A stretch of DNA of 64,000 nt from assembly GCF_022761035.1 (NCBI RefSeq), contig NZ_JAKWJP010000004.1:310001-374000 (forward strand). Direction: 5' to 3'. Position 1 is the first letter of the stretch, and each line of letters begins with the position of its first letter. This document shows positions 41,869 to 49,922 of this stretch, piece after piece. Origin of the DNA: Microbacterium sp. SS28. GTDB lineage: Bacteria; Actinomycetota; Actinomycetes; Actinomycetales; Microbacteriaceae. The notes under the pieces were generated by a model. That model searched no databases. It saw nothing but the letters and a program-made list of their open reading frames with translations, and had not been told where the DNA came from. A program made the position numbers and the translations under genes.

Positions 41869-42950
41869 GGTGCCGTTCGGATCGGGGTGCAGGAGGCAGC
41901 GGCATCGAGCTCGGGAGCGCCCGCCGCATCGCGGGAGTGGAGGGGGCCCTCGCGCTCCCGGAGGGGCAGACCGCTTCCGCCGTGCTGCGCCGCGACGATC
42001 TCGGCGAGCACCGAGACGGCCGACTCGAGCGGGGACGCTCCGCCGAGGTCGAGACCGAGCGGGGAGTGCAGTCGCGCGAGCGTGACGTCGTCGACACCCG
42101 CGTCGCGCAGGAGGGCCGCGCGGTGCGCGACGGTCGGCCGCGCGCCCATCGCGCCGACGAAGCCGACCGGCAGTCGGAGTGCGGTCGCGATGGCGGGGAC
42201 GTCGATCCGCTCGTCGTGCGTCAGGACGCACACCGCCGTGCGGGCGTCGAGCGCCGACTGTTCGAGAGACCCGAGGTACTCGTGGGGGAGCGCGACGACG
42301 ACCTCGACGGCGTCGGGGAACCGCTCGCGCGTCGCCATGGTCTGCCACACGTCGCACACCGTGACGGCGAAGCCGGCAGTGGCCCCGACGCGGCACAGGG
42401 CCGCCGCGTGCTCGCCCGCGCCGACGATGATGAGGCGCGGGCGCGGTGCGTGCGACAGGACGAGCGTGCCGTCTGGGAGGAGAAGGCTCTCGCGGTACGC
42501 GACGGCGTGTCCGAGCGCGTCGGCGGGGTCGCCGGCCGCGACGGCGCGGAGGCGCGGGTCGGCGGCGAGGTCGAGGGCGATCGTCACGGCCTCGTCCGCC
42601 GCGGCGGCTTCGAGGGCCGCGCGGGCTGCGGCATCCGTCGATCCGATCCGATACGCGAAGACCTCGACCGATCCGCCGCACGCGAGGCCCGCGGCGTGCG
42701 CCGCGTCGTCGCTGAAGCCGAAGCCCGCCGTGCGGCCCTGACCGTCGGCGAGCACCGCGAGGGCGAGGGCGACCGCCTCGGACTCGACGCAGCCGCCCGA
42801 GATCGATCCGATGACCCGGGCGTCGCGGGTCACGGCCATCGACGCGCCGACCCCACGCGGAGCGCTGCGGGCGACGCGGGTCACGGTCACGACCGCGACC
42901 GGCTCGTCCGTGCTCAGCACGGGGAGCAGATCGCGCGCGATTTCGAGCAT
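41865..42950 (-). CDS. xdhC: XdhC-family molybdenum insertion protein
   Basis: This 361-residue XdhC/CoxI chaperone binds and sulfurates the molybdenum cofactor before it is placed in xanthine dehydrogenase. The N-terminal XdhC domain holds VTVTRVARSAPRGVGASMAV and SISGGCVESE; the C-terminal Rossmann domain begins PRLIIVGAGEHAAALCRV. It is the first gene of the xdhC-guaD-oxoguanine deaminase-FAD-FeS/Mo operon. TAGCGT lies six bases before ATG 42948-42950, and the purine promoter element is at 42957-42978. Confidence 0.92.
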   Translation of the reverse strand: MLEIARDLLPVLSTDEPVAVVTVTRVARSAPRGVGASMAVTRDARVIGSISGGCVESEAVALALAVLADGQGRTAGFGFSDDAAHAAGLACGGSVEVFAYRIGSTDAAARAALEAAAADEAVTIALDLAADPRLRAVAAGDPADALGHAVAYRESLLLPDGTLVLSHAPRPRLIIVGAGEHAAALCRVGATAGFAVTVCDVWQTMATRERFPDAVEVVVALPHEYLGSLEQSALDARTAVCVLTHDERIDVPAIATALRLPVGFVGAMGARPTVAHRAALLRDAGVDDVTLARLHSPLGLDLGGASPLESAVSVLAEIVAAQHGGSGLPLREREGPLHSRDAAGAPELDAAASCTPIRTAP

Positions 42951-42956
42951 GACGTC

Positions 42957-42978
42957 ACGCTAGTCCCGACGTGTTTCC
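42957..42978 (-). promoter_or_regulatory. Purine-catabolism promoter element (xdhC operon)
   Basis: On the minus strand: GGAAAC (42973-42978), 10 nt, TAGCGT (42957-42962), 6 nt, ATG of xdhC. The region is only 50 bp and is shared with the divergent mocA-type gene, whose -10 (TACGCT, 42986-42991) begins 7 bp away, so one bound regulator could act on both. Confidence 0.75.
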
Positions 42979-43000
42979 TCCGCGCTACGCTGTCGTGACC

Positions 43001-43570
43001 ATGAGCGAATCCGCGCCGGCGCTGTGCGGGCTCGTGCTCGCGGCGGGTGCGGGAACGCGCTTCGGTGGTCCGAAGGCCCTCGCCCGCACGCCCGACGGAA
43101 CCCCCTGGGTCGCCCGGGCTGTTCAGACGCTGACGGATGCCGGCTGCCGCCGCGTCGTCGTCGCGCTCGGGGCCGCCGCGACCGAAGCGCGGGTGCTCGT
43201 CCCCGCCGCTGCCGAGGTCGTCGAGGTGCCGGATTGGGCGGAGGGCCTCTCGGCGACGCTCCGCGCGGGGCTGCGTGCGGCCGTCGCGGGCGCCGACGCT
43301 GCCGTCGTGGTGCCGGTCGACACTCCGGAGCTTCCTGCATCGGCCGTGCGTCGGGTCGTGGCGGCGGCGGGTCCCGCGCGGCGGGCGCTCGCGCAGGCGG
43401 TGTACGGCGGCGAGCCGGGTCATCCGGTCTTCATCGGCGCCGACCATGTCGACGCGCTCGTCGACGGTCTCTCGGGCGATCGCGGGGCTCGGCGATTCCT
43501 CGTCGCGCACGGCGCCGTCGAGGTCGAGTGCGAAGACCTGTGGTCAGGCGCCGACGTCGACACCCGCTGA
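43001..43570 (+). CDS. MocA-like molybdenum cofactor cytidylyltransferase
   Basis: This 189-residue nucleotidyltransferase has LVLAAGAGTRFGGPKAL (NTP-binding loop), PVDTPELP (metal-binding Asp) and GHPVFIG, typical of MobA-like MocA proteins that make the cytosine-dinucleotide form of molybdopterin. Being divergent from xdhC it probably serves the same enzyme. ATG 43001 is chosen; in-frame GTGs at 42971 and 42995 are possible. TACGCT lies at 42986-42991. Confidence 0.87.
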   Translation: MSESAPALCGLVLAAGAGTRFGGPKALARTPDGTPWVARAVQTLTDAGCRRVVVALGAAATEARVLVPAAAEVVEVPDWAEGLSATLRAGLRAAVAGADAAVVVPVDTPELPASAVRRVVAAAGPARRALAQAVYGGEPGHPVFIGADHVDALVDGLSGDRGARRFLVAHGAVEVECEDLWSGADVDTR

Positions 43571-43654
43571 CCCGACCAGCCTCCCGGCCGCCGTTCGCCC
43601 TCGGATGCGGCACGTCGCGCTCCGCTCGCCACATCGACTCGCACGTCGACGCGC

Positions 43655-43671
43655 CGGCAGGCTCAGCGACC
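43655..43671 (-). repeat. Single REP-like half element
   Basis: On the minus strand the sequence GGTCGCTGAGCCTGCCG lies between the convergent ends of the mocA-type and hydroxyacid dehydrogenase genes. It matches the arms of the paired repeat at 56765-56812 (GGTCGCTGAGCTTGCCG), so it appears to be a solitary copy of that family. Confidence 0.65.
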
Positions 43672-43689
43672 GTGGCCGGGCGCTGCGGC

Positions 43690-44619
43690 TCAGCCGATGA
43701 CGACGTTCTCGGGCTCCTCGCCCGCGAGCAGGTGTCCGATCTGCCGGCGCACGAGCCGCGCGATGCGGGGCCGCATGGCGGTCGAGGCTCCTCCGACGTG
43801 CGGCGAGATCAGCACGCCGGGCAGGCCCCACAGCGGGTGGCCGTCGGGGAGCGGCTCGGGGTCGGTCACGTCGAGCGCCGCGCGGATCCGCCCCCGCTGC
43901 ACGTGCTCGACGAGCGCGTCGGTGTCGATGAGGGGACCCCGGCCGACGTTGACGACGAGCGCGCCGTCCGGAAGGGCCGCGAGGAACGCGTCGTCGACGA
44001 TGTGCCGTGTCGACTCGCCACCCGGCAGCGAGACGATGACGATCTCGGCGTGGGGGAGCAGGTCGGGCAGTTCGGAGACGGCGTGCACCGGCATCCCGTC
44101 CTCTTCGCGTGCCCTGCTCGCGACCGCCGTGAGCTCGACCTCGAATCCGGACAGTCGCGCTGCGATCGCCTTGCCGACGCCGCCGAAGCCGAGCAGCAGC
44201 ACGCGCCGGTCGGCGAGGCTCTCGGCGAACACCGGCGCCCAGACGCCGCGGTCCGTGTTGACGGCGAAGACGTCGATCTGCCGCTGCGCCGCGAGCGTCA
44301 GGGCGACGGCGAGCTCGGCGGTCGAGGTCTCGTGCACGGACGCGGCATTGGCGAAGCGGAGACCGTCGGGCAGCACGTCGGCGACGCCCTCGTAGCCGAT
44401 CGACTGGCTCTGCACGAGCCCGACGCGCACGTCGCGCAGGCGCTCGAGCACCCTCGCCATCTTCATGTACGGCGGCACGACGAGATCGAAGGCGTCGCGC
44501 GGCGCGGGGTCATCCATGGTCCAGACGACGACCTCGACGCCCTCGGGGAGGGGCTGGATGTCGTGGGCGAGCTCGTCGGTCGGCACCGAGACAGCGAGCC
44601 GACGTGTGCGGGTGTTCAC
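43690..44619 (-). CDS. D-2-hydroxyacid dehydrogenase (NAD(P)-dependent)
   Basis: This 309-residue enzyme is of the D-isomer-specific 2-hydroxyacid dehydrogenase family. The Rossmann loop is LLGFGGVGKAIA, with catalytic Arg in NVGRGPLIDTDAL, Glu in VTDPEPLPDGHPLW and His in ISPHVGGAST. The substrate may be glyoxylate, hydroxypyruvate or another 2-oxo acid; a link to glyoxylate from purine breakdown is possible but unproven. GTG start with TAGCGT (44626-44631 on the minus strand) exactly six bases upstream, so leaderless. Confidence 0.88.
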   Translation of the reverse strand: MNTRTRRLAVSVPTDELAHDIQPLPEGVEVVVWTMDDPAPRDAFDLVVPPYMKMARVLERLRDVRVGLVQSQSIGYEGVADVLPDGLRFANAASVHETSTAELAVALTLAAQRQIDVFAVNTDRGVWAPVFAESLADRRVLLLGFGGVGKAIAARLSGFEVELTAVASRAREEDGMPVHAVSELPDLLPHAEIVIVSLPGGESTRHIVDDAFLAALPDGALVVNVGRGPLIDTDALVEHVQRGRIRAALDVTDPEPLPDGHPLWGLPGVLISPHVGGASTAMRPRIARLVRRQIGHLLAGEEPENVVIG

Positions 44620-44731
44620 GGTGCAACGCTACCGGCGCGACCCGGCGCGGCGCCCGGAGGCGGTCGGAGCCCGGCGATACGCTCCGGGCAGCGGACCGCC
44701 TGCCCGGGCGGCGGTCGTAAGGAGGCGGACG

Positions 44732-45163
44732 ATGGTTCCCGAGATCAACTACTGGGCCGTGCTCATCGCGACGGCGTCGAGCATGGTCGTCGGCTCGATC
44801 TGGTACACGCCGAAGGTCTTCGGCACGCGCTGGGCGGCCCTCGCGAAGGTCGACATGAACAGGCCCGGAGCGAGCGCCGTCATCCCCATCATCGTGACGG
44901 TGGTCGTGAGCTTCGTGACGGCGTGGGTGCTCGCGGGCGCCTCGGCGATCGCCTGGCACTTCTACGGCGGCAGCTGGCTGTGGGGCGCCGTCATCACCGC
45001 CGCGACGCTGTGGGCGGGATTCACGGCGGCGCGCTTCATCACGCACGACGCGTTCGAGGGCCGCCCGACGGCTCTCACGACGATGAACATCGCTCACGAG
45101 CTCGTGACGGTGCTGGTCATGGCGCTCATCATCGGCGTCTGGCCGCCCGCCGGCACGGTCTGA
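44732..45163 (+). CDS. DUF1761 membrane protein
   Basis: This 143-residue membrane protein has four helices. INYWAVLIATASSMVVGSIWYTPKVFGTRW at the start (split by a glycine-rich turn) and AWHFYGGSWLWGAVITAATLWAGF are characteristic of DUF1761, a family of unknown function. TAAGGAGG at 44718-44725 with a 6-nt spacer is an ideal ribosome site. It stands alone, divergent from the hydroxyacid dehydrogenase and convergent with purQ. Confidence 0.85.
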   Translation: MVPEINYWAVLIATASSMVVGSIWYTPKVFGTRWAALAKVDMNRPGASAVIPIIVTVVVSFVTAWVLAGASAIAWHFYGGSWLWGAVITAATLWAGFTAARFITHDAFEGRPTALTTMNIAHELVTVLVMALIIGVWPPAGTV

Positions 45164-45192
45164 CCACCGGACGGTCTCCCCAGCCCCGCATG

Positions 45193-45297
45193 AGATCAGG
45201 TGATCTCACCGGTGCAGGATGATCAGCCGACCGAAGCTCCTGCAGCCGTGACATCACCTGTTGCGGTGACGCCGATCGAGAGCAGGGAACGGATGCT
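45193..45297. repeat. Dispersed palindromic element, copy C
   Basis: Arms at 45193-45218 and 45239-45264 pair in 20 of 26 positions. The left arm (starting AGATCAGGTGATCTC) is identical in 25 of 26 bases to the left arm of the element at 59408, and similarity continues to the word GGGAACGGATG downstream. It lies between the convergent ends of the DUF1761 gene and purQ. Confidence 0.85.
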
Positions 45298-45303
45298 GCG
45301 CCG

Positions 45304-46011
45304 CTAGGCCGCGGCGCCGACGACGGCCGCGACGGCCGACGTGAAGAACGACAGGCCGTCGACGCCGGAGCGCATGGCGGCGGCGGTGTCGGGGCCGAAG
45401 CCCGGCTCGACGGCGTGCTCGGGGTGGGGCATGAGGCCCACGACGTTGCCGCGCTCGTTGGTCAGGCCCGCGATGTCGTCGACCGACCCGTTGGGGTTGA
45501 CGCCGAGGTAGCGGAACGCGACGAGGCCCTCGCCGTCGATGCGCGCGCGGGTCTCGTCGTCGGCGATGTAGCCGCCGTCGCCGTTCTTGAGCGGGATGAC
45601 GATCTCCTGGCCCGCCTCGAAACCGCTGGTCCACGCCGTCGACGCGTTCTCGACGCGCAGGCGCTGATCGCGGCAGATGAACTGCTGGTGCGCGTTGCGG
45701 ATGAGGCCGCCGGGCAGCAGGTGCGCCTCGACGAGCATCTGGAAGCCGTTGCAGATGCCGAGGATCGGCATGCCTTTGGCGGCGGCATCCTTCACTTCGG
45801 CCATGATCGGCGCACGCGCCGCGATGGCGCCGGCGCGCAGATAGTCCCCGTAGCTGAAGCCGCCGGGCAGGATGAGCGCGTCGACGCCCTGCAGATCGTG
45901 GTCGCCGTGCCAGAGCGGGACGGCTTCGGCGCCTGCGACGCGGACGGCGCGCTGCGCGTCGCGGTCGTCGAGTGAGCCGGGGAAGGTGATGACGCCGATT
46001 CGGGCGGTCAT
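45304..46011 (-). CDS. purQ: FGAM synthase glutaminase subunit PurQ
   Basis: This 235-residue class I glutamine amidotransferase provides ammonia to PurL in the fourth step of purine synthesis. The nucleophile is C87 in [21 protein letters not shown] contains the catalytic His and Glu, and [15 protein letters not shown] is PurQ-specific. The frame is open upstream, but ATG 46009-46011 overlaps purS by 4 bp. The partner purL is not in this window. Confidence 0.95.
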   Translation of the reverse strand: MTARIGVITFPGSLDDRDAQRAVRVAGAEAVPLWHGDHDLQGVDALILPGGFSYGDYLRAGAIAARAPIMAEVKDAAAKGMPILGICNGFQMLVEAHLLPGGLIRNAHQQFICRDQRLRVENASTAWTSGFEAGQEIVIPLKNGDGGYIADDETRARIDGEGLVAFRYLGVNPNGSVDDIAGLTNERGNVVGLMPHPEHAVEPGFGPDTAAAMRSGVDGLSFFTSAVAAVVGAAA

Positions 46012-46256
46012 TCCACGACCTCGACGCCCACGACGTCCTCGATCACGGAGTTCGACAGCACGTCGGCCGCGACCTGTCGGACGGTCGCGAGCAGTGCCTC
46101 GTCGACCGCGCCCTCGACGGCGAGCTCGAAGCGCTTGCCGATCCGGACACCGCTGAACCCCTCGACCCCGAGACGGGAGAGAGCGCCGGCCACGGCCTTC
46201 CCCTGCGGGTCCAGAAGCTCGGCCTTGGGCATGACGTCGACGACGATCGTGGGCAT
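46008..46256 (-). CDS. purS: FGAM synthase subunit PurS
   Basis: This 82-residue small subunit bridges PurQ and Pur[27 protein letters not shown] and [12 protein letters not shown] are typical. AGGAGG lies 6 nt before ATG 46254-46256 (CCTCCT at 46263-46268 on the plus strand). The likely promoter is TAGACT (46361-46366, minus strand), giving a leader of about 100 nt that contains the palindrome CTGCGGCCGCAG and a REP-like hairpin. Confidence 0.94.
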   Translation of the reverse strand: MPTIVVDVMPKAELLDPQGKAVAGALSRLGVEGFSGVRIGKRFELAVEGAVDEALLATVRQVAADVLSNSVIEDVVGVEVVE

Positions 46257-46277
46257 AGGGATCCTCCTGGCTGCCGC

Positions 46278-46328
46278 CTGCGGCCGCAGCTGTCGGTCGT
46301 TGTGCGACGAGCGCAGCGAGGAAACGAG
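46278..46328. repeat. Palindrome and REP-like sequence in the purS leader
   Basis: CTGCGGCCGCAG (46278-46289) is a perfect 12-bp palindrome. It is followed by a GGTCGTTGTGCGACGAGCGC stretch and GCAGCGAGGAAACGAG, which resemble from memory a REP-type repeat (TTGAGCGAGCGCAGCGAG) common between genes in Microbacteriaceae. Together they could fold in the purSQ leader RNA. The 364-bp region 46257-46620 otherwise holds only the purS and ceb promoters. Confidence 0.5.
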
Positions 46329-46464
46329 GCGCCGGATGTCGCGGGAGGGTGTGCGACTCCAGTCTACGGCCCCCGACCACCCGTGTTTCCCGGCGTCCGC
46401 AGAGGGCACTCGCACCGGTGTCGAAGGCCCGTGACGCATCCGTGATCGAACCGTGACCAATTTG

Positions 46465-46478
46465 TGGGAGCGCTCCCT
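46465..46478. promoter_or_regulatory. CebR operator 1
   Basis: TGGGAGCGCTCCCT matches the known CebR consensus (TGGGAGCGCTCCCA) from Streptomyces cellobiose operons at 13 of 14 positions. It lies directly upstream of, and touching, the cebE -35 box. Confidence 0.92.
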
Positions 46479-46507
46479 TGACATCCGTGGGAGCGCTCCC
46501 GTAACGT
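46478..46507 (+). promoter_or_regulatory. cebE core promoter with CebR operator 2 in the spacer
   Basis: TTGACA (46478-46483) and TAACGT (46502-46507) are 18 bp apart. The spacer is filled by operator 2, TGGGAGCGCTCCCG (46488-46501). A bound repressor would block polymerase outright. Start of transcription is expected near 46514, with a leader of about 107 nt. Confidence 0.92.
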
Positions 46508-46520
46508 CCACTGACAGACG

Positions 46521-46534
46521 TGAGAGCGCTCCCA
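46521..46534. promoter_or_regulatory. CebR operator 3
   Basis: TGAGAGCGCTCCCA, one mismatch from the CebR consensus, lies just downstream of the expected transcription start. With operators 1 and 2 it makes an array with centre spacings of 23 and 33 bp (about two and three helical turns). Confidence 0.9.
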
Positions 46535-46620
46535 CCGCGGAGTCGATCACGTTACTGGGGGCACCCGTTTCCGATGCCCTGGACCCGCACCAAACACCTG
46601 AAACACACAAAGGAGTGACC

Positions 46621-47883
46621 GTGAAATCACACGCTTTCCGGCGTACTGCCGCAGCCGTCGCCGCTGTCTCGGCTACGGCCATCGTTCTGGCCGGCTGCAG
46701 CAGTGCAGGGGAAGAGGCTGAAGGCTCGAGCGAGCCCACGACGCTGACCCTCGCGACGTTCAACGACTTCGGCTACACCGACGAGCTGCTCGCCGAGTTC
46801 ACCGCCGAGACCGGCATCGAGGTCGTGCACAACAAGGCGGCGACGTCGAACGACGCTCGCGCCAACTTCTTCCAGAAGCTCGGCAAGGGCGGCCTGGCCG
46901 ACGTCGAGGCGATCGAGATCGACTGGCTCGCCGAGGGCATGCAGTACGCCGACCTGCTCACGCCGGTCGCCGACGACCTCAAGGGCCGCTGGCTCGACTG
47001 GAAGGAAGCCGCCGCGACCGACAGCGACGGCAACCTCGTCGGATACGGCACCGACATCGGCCCCCAGGGCGTCTGCTTCCGCTCCGACCTGTTCGCGGCG
47101 GCGGGCCTGCCCACCGACCGTGAGGCCGTGGCAGACCTGTTCCCGACGTGGGACGCCTTCTTCGAGGTCGGCGCGCAGTACACCGCTGCCACGGGCAAGC
47201 CCTTCATCGACTCGGCCAACGCCGTGCTCCAGGGCATCATCAACCAGGAAGAGTTCACGTACGAGGAGCCGGACGGCACCATCATCGCGACGGAGAACCC
47301 CGCGGTCGAGGACGCCTACAACACGGTCGTCGAGAACGCGATCCCGATCTCGGCATACGCCGGTCAGTGGAGCGAGGACTGGTTCGCCTCCCTCGCGAGC
47401 GGCGAGTTCGCCACGATGCTCTGCCCGGGCTGGATGCTCGGCGTCATCTCGGGCAACGCGCCCGACACGACCGGCTGGGACATCGCGAACGCGTTCCCGG
47501 GTGGCGGCGGCAACTGGGGCGGCTCGTACCTCGTCGTCCCCGCTGACGGCAAGAACACCGAGGCGGCTTCGAAGCTCGCTGCATGGCTGACCTCGCCCGA
47601 GGTCCAGGTCAAGGCGTTCGAGAACGCCGGCACCTTCCCGAGCCAGGTCGAGGCCCTCAAGAGCGACACGCTCCTGAGCGCGACGAACGAGTACTTCAAC
47701 GACGCGCCGACCGGTCAGATCCTGACCGACCGCGCCGACGCCATCACGGTCAGCCCCTACAAGGGACCGAAGTACTTCCAGTACCACGACGCTCTCCAGA
47801 ACGCCGTGACGCGAGTCTTCGACGGTCTCGAGGACCAGCAGACCAGCTGGGACACCTGGGTCACCGAGGTCTCGGCCTTCTAA
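46621..47883 (+). CDS. cebE: Cellobiose/cello-oligosaccharide-binding lipoprotein
   Basis: This 420-residue solute-binding lipoprotein has a signal peptide and lipobox VLAGC (C26), followed by a family 1 sugar-binding fold (LTLATFNDFGYTDELLAEFTAETGIEV split, GYGTDIGPQGVCFRSDLFAAAG, FATMLCPGWMLGVI). The GTG start has AGGAG (46611-46615) with a 5-nt spacer. Three CebR operators control the promoter and a beta-glucosidase lies downstream, so cellobiose and cello-oligosaccharides are the expected ligands. It is first in cebEFG-bglC-cebR. Confidence 0.93.
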   Translation: MKSHAFRRTAAAVAAVSATAIVLAGCSSAGEEAEGSSEPTTLTLATFNDFGYTDELLAEFTAETGIEVVHNKAATSNDARANFFQKLGKGGLADVEAIEIDWLAEGMQYADLLTPVADDLKGRWLDWKEAAATDSDGNLVGYGTDIGPQGVCFRSDLFAAAGLPTDREAVADLFPTWDAFFEVGAQYTAATGKPFIDSANAVLQGIINQEEFTYEEPDGTIIATENPAVEDAYNTVVENAIPISAYAGQWSEDWFASLASGEFATMLCPGWMLGVISGNAPDTTGWDIANAFPGGGGNWGGSYLVVPADGKNTEAASKLAAWLTSPEVQVKAFENAGTFPSQVEALKSDTLLSATNEYFNDAPTGQILTDRADAITVSPYKGPKYFQYHDALQNAVTRVFDGLEDQQTSWDTWVTEVSAF

Positions 47884-47895
47884 GCCGAACCCCTG

Positions 47896-47932
47896 CCGGG
47901 GTGCGGGGCGCGTGCAGCGCTCCGCACCCCGG
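47896..47932 (+). terminator. Strong intercistronic hairpin between cebE and cebF
   Basis: A 16-bp stem (47896-47911 with 47917-47932, one G-U pair) closes on a 5-nt loop. No T-tract follows. Such hairpins after binding-protein genes protect the upstream mRNA and reduce readthrough, giving much more binding protein than permease. Confidence 0.85.
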
Positions 47933-47967
47933 TGCACACCCCGAACCCCTCACCCGAAGGACGTGAC

Positions 47968-49011
47968 GTGACCACTACAGAATCGCGCCCGGCGCGCACC
48001 GAGGCATCCGCCCCGCCGCCTCGACCGCCCCGCGTGCTCTCGTTCTCGCAGCGACTGAGCAAGTGGGATCTCAAGATCTCGCCCTACCTGTACATCTCGC
48101 CGTTCTTCATCATGTTCGCGATCGTGGGCCTGTTCCCGATCGGGTACACCGCCGTGATCTCGTTCATGGACTGGGATCTTGTGCGCAACTCCGGCACGTT
48201 CGTCGGATTCGACCAGTACATCTGGATCCTGACGCAGCCACACTTCTGGACGGCGCTGCGCAACACCTTCAGCATCTTCCTGCTGTCGACGATCCCGCAG
48301 CTCGTCGCGGCCCTCTTCATCGCGGCCGTCCTCGACAAGAACCTCCGCGCCAAGACCTTCTGGCGCATGAGCGTCCTGCTGCCCTTCGTCGTCGCCCCCG
48401 TCGCGGTCGGCCTCATCTTCACGGCGATCTTCGCCGACAACTTCGGCCTCGTGAACACGTGGCTCGGCAACCTGGGCCTGCCCGGCATCCCGTGGCACAA
48501 GGACCCGTTCTGGAGCCACGTCGCGATCGCGACGATGGTGAACTACCGCTGGACCGGCTACAACGCCCTGATCCTGCTCGCGGCCATGCAGGCCGTCAAC
48601 CGGGAGTACTACGAGGCCGCGACTGTCGACGGCGCCGGCGTCATCCGCCAGTTCTTCTCCATCACGCTTCCCTCGCTCAAGCCGACGCTCATCTTCGTCA
48701 TCATCACCTCGACGATCGGCGGTCTGCAGATCTTCGACGAGCCACGCGTGTTCGACCAGTTCGGGCGCGGCGGTGCGGGTCAGCAGTGGCTCACGATCGC
48801 GCTGTACCTGTACGACATCGGCTGGGGCCAGTGGAACTTCGGCCGCGCGGCCGCCATGGCCTGGATCCTCTTCATCATCATCATCCTCGTCGGCGTCGTG
48901 AACCTGCTGCTCACCCGGACCTTCGTCCGCGATGAGGGCCTCCGATCCGAGATATCCAAGCGCCAGGCGAAGGAACTCGCCAAGCAGGCCAAGAAGGAGG
49001 TGTCGGCATGA
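47968..49011 (+). CDS. cebF: Cellobiose ABC permease CebF
   Basis: This 347-residue inner-membrane permease (MalF type) has six helices. LYISPFFIMFAIVGLFPIGYTAV opens the membrane part after a proline-rich cytosolic extension of 45 residues, and the EAA loop is EYYEAATVDGAGVIRQFFSITLPSL. GTG 47968 with GAAGG seven bases upstream is the chosen start. The ATPase is not encoded here, which is normal for ceb systems that use the shared MsiK ATPase. Confidence 0.92.
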   Translation: MTTTESRPARTEASAPPPRPPRVLSFSQRLSKWDLKISPYLYISPFFIMFAIVGLFPIGYTAVISFMDWDLVRNSGTFVGFDQYIWILTQPHFWTALRNTFSIFLLSTIPQLVAALFIAAVLDKNLRAKTFWRMSVLLPFVVAPVAVGLIFTAIFADNFGLVNTWLGNLGLPGIPWHKDPFWSHVAIATMVNYRWTGYNALILLAAMQAVNREYYEAATVDGAGVIRQFFSITLPSLKPTLIFVIITSTIGGLQIFDEPRVFDQFGRGGAGQQWLTIALYLYDIGWGQWNFGRAAAMAWILFIIIILVGVVNLLLTRTFVRDEGLRSEISKRQAKELAKQAKKEVSA

Positions 49012-49922
49012 GCCTCAGCACGCCTCCCCCGGTCGCGATCGTCGAGTCCATCCCGAACGAGCCCAAGCGTCGACGCAACGAGAGCCGCGCCACCAAGATC
49101 CGCGGCTCGCGTCCCACCTTCTGGACCTACGCGATCCTCGCGATCGTGTTCGTCGTCGGTGTCTTCCCCCTCTACTGGTCCTTCATCATCGGATCGGGGG
49201 ATGCCTCGAGCCTGCGCCGTCCGTTCGGCTGGGTGCCCGGAGCGAACTTCATCGCCAACGTCACGGCCGTCGCGAACAACGAGGCAGTCAACTTCTGGCC
49301 CGCCCTGTGGAACTCGATCTACAGCTCCGGCCTCATCGCCGCGGCCGTCGTCATCACTTCGACGCTCGCCGGATGGGCGTTCGCGAAGCTCAAGTTCCTC
49401 GGCGGTCCCGCGCTGCTCATCTTCGTCGTCGCGACGATGGCGGTCCCCGCGCAGCTCGGCGTCGTGCCGCTCTACATCCTCTTCTCGGAGCTCGGCTGGA
49501 CCGGCCAGGTCGGCGCGATCATCGTTCCGGCGCTGACGAGCGCATTCGGCGTGTTCTGGATGACGCAGTACCTGCGTCAGGCCGTGCCCGACGAGCTCAT
49601 CGAAGCCGCGCGCGTGGACGGGGCATCCCAGATCCGCACGTTCTGGACCGTCGGCGTGACCGCCGCCCGTCCGGCAGCCGCGATGCTGTTCCTGTTCACC
49701 TTCGTGGGCGCGTGGAACAACTTCTTCTGGCCGTTCATCGTGCTCGACCGGCAGAACCCGACCCTCCCGGTCGCGCTCTCGCTCCTGCAGTCGAACTACT
49801 TCGTCGACTACTCGGTCGTGCTCGCCGGCGTCGTGCTGGCCACGATCCCGCTGCTGCTGCTGTTCATCTTCGCCGGCAAGCAGCTCGTGAGCGGCATCAT
49901 GGCGGGGGCGGTCAAGGGATGA
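49008..49922 (+). CDS. cebG: Cellobiose ABC permease CebG
   Basis: This 304-residue inner-membrane permease (MalG type) has six helices and the EAA loop ELIEAARVDGASQIRTFWTVGV. It overlaps cebF by 4 bp and bglC by 4 bp. It pairs with CebF to form the channel, served by an ATPase from elsewhere in the genome. Confidence 0.92.
   Translation: MSLSTPPPVAIVESIPNEPKRRRNESRATKIRGSRPTFWTYAILAIVFVVGVFPLYWSFIIGSGDASSLRRPFGWVPGANFIANVTAVANNEAVNFWPALWNSIYSSGLIAAAVVITSTLAGWAFAKLKFLGGPALLIFVVATMAVPAQLGVVPLYILFSELGWTGQVGAIIVPALTSAFGVFWMTQYLRQAVPDELIEAARVDGASQIRTFWTVGVTAARPAAAMLFLFTFVGAWNNFFWPFIVLDRQNPTLPVALSLLQSNYFVDYSVVLAGVVLATIPLLLLFIFAGKQLVSGIMAGAVKG

Noticed and set aside
43571..43689. A possible small gene in the gap between the mocA-type and dehydrogenase genes.
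   Set aside because: No frame has a start with promoter or ribosome site; the stretch holds only a REP-like arm and GC-rich sequence.
46361..46390. GGAAAC upstream of the purS -10 box, resembling the purine-regulon element.
   Set aside because: The spacing to TAGACT is 18 nt rather than 10, and purSQ is a biosynthetic operon; the match is more likely a -35-like coincidence.
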